Source of the DNA: an uncultured Collinsella sp.
GTDB taxonomy: Bacteria; Actinomycetota; Coriobacteriia; Coriobacteriales; Coriobacteriaceae
Reading direction: 5' to 3'
Length of the DNA: 64,000 bases
Assembly: GCA_900752015.1 (NCBI GenBank)
Contig: CAADTZ010000019.1
Coordinates: 18,310-82,309 of the forward strand
Made by a program: the position numbers and the translations under genes. Under the pieces are notes generated by a model. It searched no databases. It was not told the origin of the DNA and saw only the letters and a program-made list of their open reading frames with translations. Positions 36,897 through 45,610 of the stretch are shown one piece after another. Each line of letters starts with the position of its first letter. The first letter of the stretch is position 1.

Positions 36897-37793
36897 ATGA
36901 AGCTCCAGCAGCTCAGATATGTCGTCAAAGTTGCCGAATGCGGCAGCATTACCGAGGCCTCGCGCCGTCTCTTTGTGTCGCAGCCTTCGATTACCGCGTC
37001 GATTCGCGATCTCGAAAACGAGATGGGTGTGCACATCTTTGAGCGTACCAACAAGGGCGTCATTGTGTCCGAGGAAGGTGAGACCTTCTTGGGCTACGCG
37101 CGCCAGGTACTCGACCAGGCCGACCTGCTCGAGGGCAAGTACAAGGGCGCATCCGAGCAGGTGCCGCACTTTAGTGTGAGCTGCCAGCATTATTCCTTTG
37201 CCGTCAACGCGTTTGTCGACGTGATCCGCGAGTTCGATGCCGCGCGTTACGACTTCACCCTGCGCGAGGAGCAGACTCACGAGATTATCGAGGATGTCGC
37301 GCATATGAAAAGCGAACTGGGCATCCTGTACTTATCCGAGCATAACCGCGAGGTCATCGAGCGCATGCTGGTGGCCAACGAGCTCGTGTTCGAAGGACTC
37401 TTCTGCGCCACGCCGCATGTCTTCGTCTGCGCCGACCATCCGCTGGCGGACCGCTCCAGCGTGACGCTCGAGGATCTGGAAGACTACCCGTTCCTGTCCT
37501 ACGAGCAGGGCAGCTACAACTCGTTTTACTATTCCGAGGAGCTGACCTCGACGTTCGAGCGTCGCAAAAATATCCGCGTGCGCGACCGTGCGACGTTGTT
37601 CAATTTGGCCATGGGCCTCAACGGCTACACGGTATGCTCGGGCGTGATCAGCCACGAGCTCAACGGCCCCGGCATTATCTCGATTCCGCTCGACGTGGAC
37701 GAGTACATGGAGATTGGCATCATCACGCGCAAGAACACGACGCTCACGCGCTACGGCCGGGCCTATATCGACGCGATTCGTCAGCATATCTAG
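36897..37793 (+). CDS. LysR-family transcriptional regulator
   Basis: A 298-residue LTTR with HTH GSITEASRRLFVSQPSITASIRDLE and a full effector domain. It starts after TAAGGAG, ten bases from the HAD gene. It precedes a MetE-like methyltransferase with two palindromes in between, and probably activates that gene in response to a sulfur or methionine-related signal (inference from context). Confidence 0.9.
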   Translation: MKLQQLRYVVKVAECGSITEASRRLFVSQPSITASIRDLENEMGVHIFERTNKGVIVSEEGETFLGYARQVLDQADLLEGKYKGASEQVPHFSVSCQHYSFAVNAFVDVIREFDAARYDFTLREEQTHEIIEDVAHMKSELGILYLSEHNREVIERMLVANELVFEGLFCATPHVFVCADHPLADRSSVTLEDLEDYPFLSYEQGSYNSFYYSEELTSTFERRKNIRVRDRATLFNLAMGLNGYTVCSGVISHELNGPGIISIPLDVDEYMEIGIITRKNTTLTRYGRAYIDAIRQHI

Positions 37794-37840
37794 GGTGCTG
37801 TGCTCCGCACGGTTCAAGTCTCTTTATGGCAGTCCAGACT

Positions 37841-37908
37841 GATATAGGAAGCATCTATATCAAACTGTTATAAACGTATATTTTACGATGGTCATATGAG
37901 CGCTCATA
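37841..37908 (+). promoter_or_regulatory. LysR-type operator candidates ahead of the MetE-like gene
   Basis: GATATAG-N7-CTATATC (37841-37861) fits the LysR T-N11-A style. The perfect 14-bp palindrome TATGAGCGCTCATA (37895-37908) lies between it and the gene. Both are in the 155-bp gap between the LysR gene and its likely target. Confidence 0.5.
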
Positions 37909-37948
37909 CTCTGTCCCAGTAAAGCAACCAATGCAAAGGGAGATATCT

Positions 37949-39082
37949 ATGAGCACTTCGATTCAACCGAACGCGCCGTTTCGCGCCGATATCGTCGGCA
38001 GCTTTCTTCGTCCGCAGGCTGTAAAGGACGCCCGTGCCGTCTATGTCGCGGGTAAACTCGACGCTTCCGGCCTTAAGGCCGTCGAGGACGATGCCATTCG
38101 CGATTTGGTGGCCAAGCAGAAGGCCGCCGGCCTGCAGGTGATCACCGATGGCGAGTTCCGCCGCAGCTACTGGCACCTCGATTTTATGTGGGGCCTTAAC
38201 GGCATTGAGCGCCGCACCTCACGCACGGGTTATATGTTCCATGACGAGGAGACGACGGCCGACACCGCCGTGGTTACCGGTCCCATTAGCGGCGAGAACC
38301 ACCCGTTCGTCGAGCATTTTAAGTTCGTCAAGGCGCTTGAGGAGGAGGGCCAGGTCGCACGCCAGACCATTCCGGCGCCGATCCAGACGTTCTCTGAGGT
38401 CACGCTCGATCGCTGCGATGGCCAGCAGGAGAGCCTGCGCGCTGTCTATAAGACCGATGAGGAACTTGCCGACGCCATTGCAGCCGCTTATCGCACGGTG
38501 ATCGCCGACCTGTACGCAGCAGGCTGCCGCAACATCCAGTTTGATGACTGCACCTGGGGCATCTACTGCGATACCGATTTTGTCGCCAAAACCGGCATGA
38601 GCCCGGTCGACCTGCAAAAGGTAAGCGAGCTGGGCGTGGCGCTCAACAACGCCGCCATCGAGGGCAAGCCCGACGATTTGGTCATCAACACGCACGTGTG
38701 CCGCGGCAACTACCACTCCACCTACGCTTTTGAAGGCGGCTACGACCCTATCGCTCCGTATCTGTTCGCACATGAGAATGTCGATGCGTTCTATCTGGAG
38801 TTCGACACGCCGCGCGCCGGCGGCTTTGAGCCGCTCAAGTACGTCGCTCCTGGCAAGAAGGTCGTGCTGGGCTTGGTAACCACCAAGGCGGCAGAGCTCG
38901 AGAACGAGGACGCCATCGTCGAGCGCATCCGCGAGGCGGCAAAGTACGTGCCGCTCGAGAACCTGTATCTGTCTCCGCAGTGTGGCTTTGCCAGCTGCGA
39001 GATTGGCAACAAGCTGACCGAGGACGAACAGTGGGCAAAGATCGCGCTGGTCAAGCGCATTGCCGAGCGCGTTTGGAAGTAA
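37949..39082 (+). CDS. MetE C-terminal-like cobalamin-independent methyltransferase (YxjG/YxjH type)
   Basis: A 377-residue zinc methyltransferase equal to the catalytic half of MetE. It begins ADIVGSFLRPQAVKDA and contains ITDGEFRRSYW, IQFDDCTWG, INTHVCRGNYHSTYAF (His and Cys zinc ligands), YLEFDTPRAGGFEPL and SPQCGFAS with the last Cys ligand. Full-length MetE N-terminal domain is absent, so the methyl donor may differ from methyl-folate triglutamate. ATG follows AAAGGGAG. Confidence 0.88.
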   Translation: MSTSIQPNAPFRADIVGSFLRPQAVKDARAVYVAGKLDASGLKAVEDDAIRDLVAKQKAAGLQVITDGEFRRSYWHLDFMWGLNGIERRTSRTGYMFHDEETTADTAVVTGPISGENHPFVEHFKFVKALEEEGQVARQTIPAPIQTFSEVTLDRCDGQQESLRAVYKTDEELADAIAAAYRTVIADLYAAGCRNIQFDDCTWGIYCDTDFVAKTGMSPVDLQKVSELGVALNNAAIEGKPDDLVINTHVCRGNYHSTYAFEGGYDPIAPYLFAHENVDAFYLEFDTPRAGGFEPLKYVAPGKKVVLGLVTTKAAELENEDAIVERIREAAKYVPLENLYLSPQCGFASCEIGNKLTEDEQWAKIALVKRIAERVWK

Positions 39083-39205
39083 CGCTACCGCTTGCAGGTG
39101 ACGGCGCGCGCGAGACATGACGTATCACGTACAATGGTCCGGATCGTATCGTTCGGGCAGGTTATCCGATATGCCTGATCGCCCTTCCATCATGAAAGGA
39201 CTTCC

Positions 39206-39259
39206 ATGTCCCAATCCTCGACGCCCGCCGTATCTGAACTCGAGGAGACTGCTGAATAG
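39206..39259 (+). CDS. Possible 17-residue peptide ORF with strong ribosome site
   Basis: MSQSSTPAVSELEETAE is encoded after GAAAGGA at ideal spacing, and the stop is 19 bases before a strong terminator. It may be a small protein, a leader peptide, or the stump of a deleted gene. There is no homology that I recognise. Confidence 0.35.
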   Translation: MSQSSTPAVSELEETAE

Positions 39260-39278
39260 TAGCTGCGTTCAGCCAAAT

Positions 39279-39323
39279 TAAAAATGGCGTCCATGCGTAT
39301 GTACGCGTGGACGCCATTTTTAA
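39279..39323. terminator. Strong bidirectional terminator
   Basis: Perfect 16-bp stem TTAAAAATGGCGTCCA/TGGACGCCATTTTTAA with T-runs on both strands. The TAA stop of the esterase gene lies in its right arm. Confidence 0.85.
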
Positions 39324-39985
39324 TGCGTCAGTATCCAGTGGATGCCGCGCGCCATGCGCAGGTCAGTTTGGGCAAAGTGATTGCCGGGGTTGAGCTCCAG
39401 CGTTGTTGGAATGTCACGCTCGATAAACAGCTCTTCCATCGCACGCGTATCGTCGAGTACGTGCCGCATCATGCGGTTGGGCGTCTTGGTTTCCTTTTTA
39501 CCGAGCGACAGATAGGCGGCGTCGGGCGTGGCTGTCATCGTGCGCTCGCGCGCGTAGTCGATAAAGCCGGGGAACCACAGCGACCCCGATGCACTTGCCG
39601 CGCGCTCAAAGACATCTGTTTGCCAAAGTGCCCACAGTGAAAAAAGACCCGCCAACGAGTAGCCGGCAATGCCGCGCCAGGTGGGCGGGCAGGGAAGTGA
39701 TGATTCGGCCTCTGGGATTATCTGATTCAGCAGCTCATCGAGAAACTCAGACGCCTGTCCGCCAAAGGGCTCGGCATCTCGTATAGTTCCGTCGCATTCC
39801 CAGGGGCTCAGCTCGCGATTCCAATCGAGCCCTCCAATGGCGACAAGGGTGAATGGCGGGCAGTCGAGCTCTCGGCAGCGCTCGTAGACTTCACTACCGT
39901 CGCCCATAGCCACGGGGAGGTAGATGACGGGCGCGCCTTCCGCACACTCTGAGTAAACGGTTATCTGCTTATGATGCGCTTCCAA
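39320..39985 (-). CDS. Alpha/beta-hydrolase esterase (enterochelin-esterase-like)
   Basis: About 221 residues with a central VAIGGLDWNRELSPW, nucleophile elbow GYSLAG, SGSLWFPGF and a late catalytic His in ELNPGNHF. It matches the putative esterase (PF00756) group. A TTG start at 39985 with AGAGAAG upstream is preferred; the frame continues to a GTG at 40033 with no ribosome site. The substrate is unknown. Confidence 0.75.
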   Translation of the reverse strand: MEAHHKQITVYSECAEGAPVIYLPVAMGDGSEVYERCRELDCPPFTLVAIGGLDWNRELSPWECDGTIRDAEPFGGQASEFLDELLNQIIPEAESSLPCPPTWRGIAGYSLAGLFSLWALWQTDVFERAASASGSLWFPGFIDYARERTMTATPDAAYLSLGKKETKTPNRMMRHVLDDTRAMEELFIERDIPTTLELNPGNHFAQTDLRMARGIHWILTH

Positions 39986-40060
39986 GGCAGGCTTCTCTCG
40001 GTGTTGTGATATTGACAGCCTCAATTGTCGCACGCTGGCGCGGGGGCAGACGCTAAAAGA

Positions 40061-40095
40061 AAGGCGCGGAGCCGCTCGATGCGACTCCGCGCCTT
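40061..40095 (-). terminator. Intrinsic terminator after the NCS2 permease gene
   Basis: On the minus strand an 11-bp stem AAGGCGCGGAG/CTCCGCGCCTT ends with TCTTTT, about 28 bases past the permease stop. Confidence 0.8.
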
Positions 40096-40122
40096 GATGT
40101 TCTGCTTTAGCAGACTATGCCG

Positions 40123-41433
40123 TTACGCCACGAAGAAGTAGACGAGGAAGGCAAGGGCTGCGATCCACATGAGCGGCTTGATCTTGGAGGCCTCGCCCTT
40201 AAAGAGCGCGACGATCACGTAGGCGATAAAGCCCAGACCAATGCCGGCAGAGATGGAGTAGGTGAAGGGCACGCCGGCGACAATCATGAACGCCGGGAAA
40301 CCCTGCGACACGTCGGACCAGTCGATCTCGGAGGCTTCGCTCATCATGAGGTAGCCGACGTAGACCAGAGCGCCGCAGGTGGCGGCGCTGGAAACGATGG
40401 TGACGATGGGGGAGAAGAACGCGGCGAGAATGAACAGCACGCCGGTGGTGACGGAGGTGAGGCCCGTGCGGCCACCGTCGGCGGCGCCGGAAGTGGACTC
40501 GACGAAGGTGGTGATGGAGGAGACGCCCATGAAACCGCCCACAGCAGCGGCGGCGGAGTCGACGATCAGGATCTCCTTGATATTCTCGACGTTGCCGTCG
40601 TCGGTGAGGAACTCGCCCTGCTTGGCCACGGCCATCGCGGTGCCCATGGTGTCGAAGAAGTCACTCATGAGCAGCGAGAACGAGATGACGAGGAGCGTGG
40701 GGTCGGTAAGGACCTTGACGATGGCGGGCACGCCGCCGGCGTCGGCGATGGGGCCACCGATGCTCGAGAAGTCGAGCGGGGCGATGATACCGGTCGGAGC
40801 ATGGGTCACACCTAGGGGGATACCGGCGATGACGGCGACGACGATGCCGATGAGCAGCGAGCCGGGGACGTTGCGGCAGGCGAGGGCGACTGTCACCAGG
40901 ATGGAGATGATGCCGACGATGAAGGTGGGGGAGGTGATGTCGCCCAGACCGACGAGTGTACCGGCGCCAGCGGTGATAATGCCGGCATCGCACAGGCCAA
41001 TCATGGCGATGAACAGGCCCAGACCCACCGAGATGGCGTGACGCAGGACAACCGGGATGGCGTCCATGATGGCCTCGCGCAGGCCACAAAGCACGAGCAG
41101 CAAGATGACGATACCCTCAAGGAAGATGACGCTCATGGCCACGTGCCAGTCACCGCCGCAGACGGTGGTGGTGATTCCAGCGATCATCGCGTTGACGCCT
41201 AAGCCCGACGCGCAGGCGAGCGGGCGGTTGGCGAAGATGCCCATGCAGATGGTCATGATGCCGGCGCCCAGGCAGGTGGCGCAGGCGAGCGCTCCCGCAT
41301 CGATGCCAGCGCCCGAGAGCACCGCGGGGTTGACGGCGATGATGTAGGCCATCGCCAGGAATGTTGTCAGTCCAGCGCGGAGTTCGGTCCCGATTGTGGA
41401 CTTGCGCTCGCTGACGTGAAATAGTTCGTCCAT
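40123..41433 (-). CDS. NCS2-family purine permease (AzgA-like)
   Basis: A 436-residue permease with about 12-14 helices. The pattern ERKSTIGTELRAGLTTFLAMAYIIAVNPAVLSGAG marks the AzgA branch (adenine/guanine/hypoxanthine:H+ symporter). SSITTFVESTSGAADGGRTGLTSVTTG, a conserved AzgA motif, is intact. ATG 41433 follows GGAAAGGG; an in-frame ATG 19 codons upstream has none. No purine riboswitch is visible upstream. Confidence 0.9.
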   Translation of the reverse strand: MDELFHVSERKSTIGTELRAGLTTFLAMAYIIAVNPAVLSGAGIDAGALACATCLGAGIMTICMGIFANRPLACASGLGVNAMIAGITTTVCGGDWHVAMSVIFLEGIVILLLVLCGLREAIMDAIPVVLRHAISVGLGLFIAMIGLCDAGIITAGAGTLVGLGDITSPTFIVGIISILVTVALACRNVPGSLLIGIVVAVIAGIPLGVTHAPTGIIAPLDFSSIGGPIADAGGVPAIVKVLTDPTLLVISFSLLMSDFFDTMGTAMAVAKQGEFLTDDGNVENIKEILIVDSAAAAVGGFMGVSSITTFVESTSGAADGGRTGLTSVTTGVLFILAAFFSPIVTIVSSAATCGALVYVGYLMMSEASEIDWSDVSQGFPAFMIVAGVPFTYSISAGIGLGFIAYVIVALFKGEASKIKPLMWIAALAFLVYFFVA

Positions 41434-41626
41434 GCATACCCTTTCCTTGCTCGGCCCCGAGTTTAGGCCGATTGACACGAACTCACCCACTATAGCCCCT
41501 TTACGACGCTGTTGTTCCTCGCATGTTGATGTTCGGCGCTTTGTAGCAGACGGACGGTATTTTTCGCATGAAAATGTGTGGGTACCGTATACTTAAGCGG
41601 TTACAACGACCCCTATGGAGGAACGT

Positions 41627-42046
41627 ATGATTAAAGAGCTTTGCCACGACGAGGCTATCCTGTCCCAGCGTTGCGAGGTTGCGACCGTCGAGGACGAGTC
41701 GGTTGCTCAGGACCTGATCGATACCATCAAGTCGCTCGACGATGCCGGCTGCTTGGCCGCTAACCAGATTGGCGTTACCAAGAAGGTTTGCGTCTACCTG
41801 GACGATGCCGGCGAGCCCCACGTGCTCTACAACCCCCGTCTGGTGTTTGGCCTGGGCGCCAGCAAGATGGAGGAGAGCTGCCTGACGCACGAGGAGGTCA
41901 CCAAGTCCACGCGCTATATCAAGTGCAAGGTCGCTTATGACGTGATCGTCGACGGCAAGATGCGCGAGCGCAAGCAGGACTTTGTGGGCTTCGAGGCGCA
42001 GATGATTCAACACATGATTGACCACTGTCTAGGAAAGTTGGTCTAA
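41627..42046 (+). CDS. Peptide-deformylase homologue lacking the catalytic glutamate
   Basis: A 139-residue Def-fold protein. Motif I is GCLAANQIG, motif II is ESCLT (Cys85 ligand kept, canonical EGCLS altered), and motif III is QHMIDH (His129 and His133 kept). The general-base Glu of HExxH is Met130. Metal binding may persist but deformylation should not. A second Def gene in the window (55573) has a normal HEIDH. ATG 41627 follows GGAGG. Confidence 0.85.
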   Translation: MIKELCHDEAILSQRCEVATVEDESVAQDLIDTIKSLDDAGCLAANQIGVTKKVCVYLDDAGEPHVLYNPRLVFGLGASKMEESCLTHEEVTKSTRYIKCKVAYDVIVDGKMRERKQDFVGFEAQMIQHMIDHCLGKLV

Positions 42047-42080
42047 GGGGACCAAAGCACCGCACTTCGTCTCTTTTGGT

Positions 42081-42120
42081 CCGGACGTGACATTGTTGTC
42101 ATGTCCGGGCTTTTGTGTTT
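42081..42120 (+). terminator. Intrinsic terminator after the Def-like gene
   Basis: A 12-bp stem CCGGACGTGACA/TGTCATGTCCGG (with one G-U pair) plus a TTTT run lies ahead of the bile salt hydrolase gene. Confidence 0.75.
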
Positions 42121-42177
42121 AGCGCCTTTTTGTTTGGTGACAATAACCTTAGCAGGAACGTAAAGCTAGGAGGCGCT

Positions 42178-43143
42178 ATGTGTACGAGCATTCGATTTAC
42201 CGATAATTCTGGTCACATGTATCTAGGCCGCAACCTAGACTGGAGCTTTGACTACGGCCAACAGGTTCGCGTGATGCCGCGCGGGTTCCACGTCCCGTAT
42301 TCGTTTATCGACGATGCGTCGGCGGCGCACGCGGTAATCGGCATGTGCATCGATTACGAGAACTACCCTATGTTCTTCGACTGCGGCAACGATGCGGGCC
42401 TCGCCGTGGCGGGTCTCAATTTCCCGGGTTATGCCGAGTATGCCGAGGGCCCTGTCGACGGCAAGAACAATATCGCGGCCTATGAGTTTCCCCTGTGGGT
42501 GGCAGCGACGTTCTCGACGGTCGATGAGGTCGAGGCCGCGCTGCGCGACACGGTGATTGTCGCCAAATCTGCCGGAGAGGGGCTGGGCGTGTCGCTGCTC
42601 CATTGGATTATCGGCGACAGCCAGCGCAGCATCGTGGTCGAGATGATGGCTGACGGCCTGCATGTATACGACAATCCGGTCGACACCCTTGCCAATCAGC
42701 CGACTTTCCCGTGGCACATGGAAAACCTGCGCACCTATATCACGGCCACAAGCGATTTTCCGCAGACGGCGACATGGCGTGGCGCCGAGCTTAAGCCCTA
42801 TGGAGCCGGTGCCGGCATGCGCGGCATTCCGGGCGATTGCTATTCACCGAGCCGTTTTGTAAAGGCGGCGTACCTCAATGCCAATTACCCACAAAAGGAG
42901 AGCGAGACCGAAAACGTCGTTCGCATGTTCCGCTCGCTCGAGGGCGTGGTGATGATCGAGGGAGCGTCCAGGATGGGCGATGGCAAGTTCGAGAAGACTA
43001 TCTACACCGGATGCTTTAGCGCGCGCACGGGCAATTATTACTACGCGATGTATGGGGATCCGTCGATTCGCTACGTGAGCCTGATGGATGCCGAGGGCGC
43101 GAGCCCCGATAGGCTCGTGGTTCCCGAGCCGCGCCGTTCGTAG
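42178..43143 (+). CDS. Choloylglycine (bile salt) hydrolase
   Basis: A 321-residue Ntn hydrolase. After Met removal, Cys2 is the nucleophile (MCTSIRF). The BSH catalytic residues align: Arg18 and Asp21 in GRNLDWSF, Asn81 in GLNFPGY, Asn173 in LANQPTF and Arg226 in SRFVKAAY. Cleavage of glycine/taurine bile-acid conjugates is the expected reaction. No signal peptide is present. Start ATG 42178 after AGGAGG, which places Cys at position 2. Confidence 0.93.
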   Translation: MCTSIRFTDNSGHMYLGRNLDWSFDYGQQVRVMPRGFHVPYSFIDDASAAHAVIGMCIDYENYPMFFDCGNDAGLAVAGLNFPGYAEYAEGPVDGKNNIAAYEFPLWVAATFSTVDEVEAALRDTVIVAKSAGEGLGVSLLHWIIGDSQRSIVVEMMADGLHVYDNPVDTLANQPTFPWHMENLRTYITATSDFPQTATWRGAELKPYGAGAGMRGIPGDCYSPSRFVKAAYLNANYPQKESETENVVRMFRSLEGVVMIEGASRMGDGKFEKTIYTGCFSARTGNYYYAMYGDPSIRYVSLMDAEGASPDRLVVPEPRRS

Positions 43144-43166
43144 CCGTTGGCTTTACTGCAATGCAA

Positions 43167-43202
43167 AGCGGCCCTGCGTCTCTCGTGAGGCGCAGGGCCG
43201 CT
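43167..43202. terminator. Terminator between BSH and kup
   Basis: A perfect 12-bp stem AGCGGCCCTGCG/CGCAGGGCCGCT lies between convergent genes. There is little T-run, so efficiency may be modest. Confidence 0.65.
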
Positions 43203-43222
43203 GTCGTTGATTTGTGACGTCG

Positions 43223-45454
43223 CTAGAAATTGGCGTCGTTGAGTTGTTCGCTCTCGAGGCCGTCGAGCAGTTGCTGTTCGGGCGTATCGGCGACGCTCTC
43301 GAGCAACTCGGTGGGGTCGACGTTCATGTTCCTACCGGCTTCGTTGCCGTTGACCAGGTCGTCCGAGAAGATATCGACTTCCATTTCCTCGGCCTCTTCG
43401 ATCTGAACCTCGAGCGGCACCTGGGTGCGTACGAGCTTAACGGCCGGGCGCATGCGGGCAAACAGCGGCACGTACTCGATGATGATGGCCGAGTTCTCAA
43501 GACCGTACCAGCGCGCCGGGCTTCCGCAGGCGCGGCGGACGGCATACTTGATGGCCATCACGCGGTGGTCGTTGCGGTTGATGTCCGTTTCAGGGGCAAG
43601 CATCTTGCGCAGCATGCAAAAGCGGAAGTCACCCACGTTGCCGCGGGTCTCGTAGATGGAGTAGGTGTGATGTTGCGGCGGCAGCTCGCCCGATGCCATC
43701 AGGTCGCCGACGATCTGACGCAGGTAGGCATTAACGCGCTGGTTGACCTTAAAGCCCAGGTCCAGGCGCACGCGGAAGAGGAAGTCCGTGCCAAAGGTCT
43801 CGACGGAATACTCGTGCGTATAGGGTTCGTCGGTAACGTGCACGTTAATGAACCAATATGCCTTGGCGCGCTTGGGGTGCTTGTCCAGGATGGAATAGAG
43901 CACGTCGCGGTCGAGCGTGAGCGGATCGGGGCTGTTGGTGAGGAACACCAGGTTGTCGGCGAGCACGGGGTAGGTCTCGTCGTTGCGCAGGCGGTTGAGC
44001 TGATCGATGTACTTGGAGACGGGCAGCAGGATCGTCTGCGTGCGCTCGATGGCGGTGCCGCGGCGCCACACGTACATAAGGCCAAACAGCAGTGCGGCCA
44101 AGAAGATCATCACATAGCCGCCGTCAAAGAACATGGTGAGGCACGAGGCGAAGAAGCACAGCTCAATGGCACCGAAGAGCAGGGCGAAGACGCAGGCGCC
44201 CAGCTTGTGCTTGAGAATGCCAGCGATATAGCTCGTCAAAAGCGTCGTGGTCATGAGCATGGTCACGGTAATGGCGAGGCCGTAGGCGCTCTCCATGCGC
44301 TCGGAGTTTTGGAACAGCAGCACGATGAAGATGCAGCCGACCCACATGATGTTGTTGACGAGCGGAATATAGAGCTGGCCCTTGGTGTCGCTGGGGTAGT
44401 GGATGCGCAGATGCGGCATAAGGTTGAGGCGCGTGGCCTCGGATACCAGCGAGAACGAGCCGGTGATGAGCGCCTGCGAGGCGATGATGGCCGCTACGGC
44501 CGAAAGCACGATGGCAAAGGGGCGCAGGGGCTCGGGAAGCATCATATAAAACGGGTTGACGATATCCATCGCGAGCATCTGGGGGTTGGAGTTATTGGCG
44601 AGCAGCCAAGCTCCCTGACCCAGATAGTTGAGGATAAGGGCCGCCTTTACGAACGGCCAGGATGCGTAGATGTTGGCCTTGCCAACGTGGCCCATGTCCG
44701 AGTAGAGGGCCTCGGCGCCGGTCGTCGACAGGAAGACAAAGCCGAGCACCATGATGCCCGAGTGGTTGATGGGCGAGAACAGGAACATGATGCCGCGGAT
44801 GGGGTTGAGCGCGCGCAGGATGGACAGGTTGCCGAGCATGTTGAACAGGCCGGCGCCAGCCAAGAACAGGAACCACAGCGTCATAAGCGGGCCGAACAGC
44901 TTGCCGATTGACGAGGTGCCGGCGCGCTGCATGGCAAACAGGCCGCAGATAATGATGATGGTGATGATGATTACGTTGGTCTGGCCGTCACCCAAAAGCG
45001 CATGGCCCCACTCGATAGTGCGCAAGCCCTCGATGGCCGTGGTAACCGTGACGGCGGGGGTGAGGATGCCGTCAGCGAGCAGCGCCGCGCCGCCGATCAT
45101 GGCGGGGGGAATCAGCCATGGCGCCCCCCTGCGCACGAGACTGAACAGGGCGAAGATGCCGCCTTCGTTGTGGTTGTCGGCCTTCATGGCGATTACCACG
45201 TACTTGACCGTGGTCACGAGCGTCATGGTCCAGATGACGAGCGAAAGCGCGCCCAGGATCATGTCCTCGCTGACGGTACCGATGCCGCCGTTGTTGGCGA
45301 CGATTGATTTCATGGTGTACATGGGGCTCGTGCCGATGTCGCCATAGACGACGCCGAGCGTTACGAGCAGCATGCCAGCGGAGAGGGGGATGGCTCCGTG
45401 CCCGCCTTGCCCGCGCTGGTCTTGGAGGTTTGCCTCCAGTTTGTTGTGTGCCAC
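43223..45454 (-). CDS. kup: KUP-family low-affinity potassium transporter
   Basis: A 743-residue K+:H+ symporter with 12 helices and a long hydrophilic C-terminus. It opens with GVVYGDIGTSPMYT, a hallmark of Kup, and shows ADGILTPAVTV and YSDMGHVGK. An unusual acidic, EAEEME-like tail follows. The GTG at 45454 follows AAGGGAG; the ATG at 45472 lies before that site and is less likely. No c-di-AMP riboswitch is recognisable upstream. Confidence 0.9.
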   Translation of the reverse strand: MAHNKLEANLQDQRGQGGHGAIPLSAGMLLVTLGVVYGDIGTSPMYTMKSIVANNGGIGTVSEDMILGALSLVIWTMTLVTTVKYVVIAMKADNHNEGGIFALFSLVRRGAPWLIPPAMIGGAALLADGILTPAVTVTTAIEGLRTIEWGHALLGDGQTNVIIITIIIICGLFAMQRAGTSSIGKLFGPLMTLWFLFLAGAGLFNMLGNLSILRALNPIRGIMFLFSPINHSGIMVLGFVFLSTTGAEALYSDMGHVGKANIYASWPFVKAALILNYLGQGAWLLANNSNPQMLAMDIVNPFYMMLPEPLRPFAIVLSAVAAIIASQALITGSFSLVSEATRLNLMPHLRIHYPSDTKGQLYIPLVNNIMWVGCIFIVLLFQNSERMESAYGLAITVTMLMTTTLLTSYIAGILKHKLGACVFALLFGAIELCFFASCLTMFFDGGYVMIFLAALLFGLMYVWRRGTAIERTQTILLPVSKYIDQLNRLRNDETYPVLADNLVFLTNSPDPLTLDRDVLYSILDKHPKRAKAYWFINVHVTDEPYTHEYSVETFGTDFLFRVRLDLGFKVNQRVNAYLRQIVGDLMASGELPPQHHTYSIYETRGNVGDFRFCMLRKMLAPETDINRNDHRVMAIKYAVRRACGSPARWYGLENSAIIIEYVPLFARMRPAVKLVRTQVPLEVQIEEAEEMEVDIFSDDLVNGNEAGRNMNVDPTELLESVADTPEQQLLDGLESEQLNDANF

Positions 45455-45553
45455 GAGGACTCCCTTAGACATCCGGTTATCTGTCTAGGACAAAAAACTT
45501 TATGCCGTCTTTATACATACAAGAGCAGTTTGGCACATCGGGTTATTTTAGAC

Positions 45554-45577
45554 AATAATCCTCAGCTGGGGATTATT
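45554..45577. promoter_or_regulatory. 24-bp near-perfect palindrome upstream of kup
   Basis: AATAATCC, then TCAGCTGG, then GGATTATT: the central CAGCTG is itself palindromic and only one symmetric pair mismatches. It sits 100 bp upstream of kup and 33 bp past the stop of the DMT gene. It may act as an operator or as a terminator for the DMT gene. Confidence 0.45.
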
Positions 45578-45610
45578 TATTTATGCAGGTAGCATTTCAA
45601 AGCAGGGCTT

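Noticed and set aside
41434..41626. Purine riboswitch ahead of the NCS2 permease
   Set aside because: No consensus purine aptamer (three-way junction with conserved loops) could be found on the minus strand.
45473..45610. c-di-AMP (ydaO) riboswitch before kup
   Set aside because: The region is AT-rich with a palindrome but lacks the conserved ydaO core sequences.
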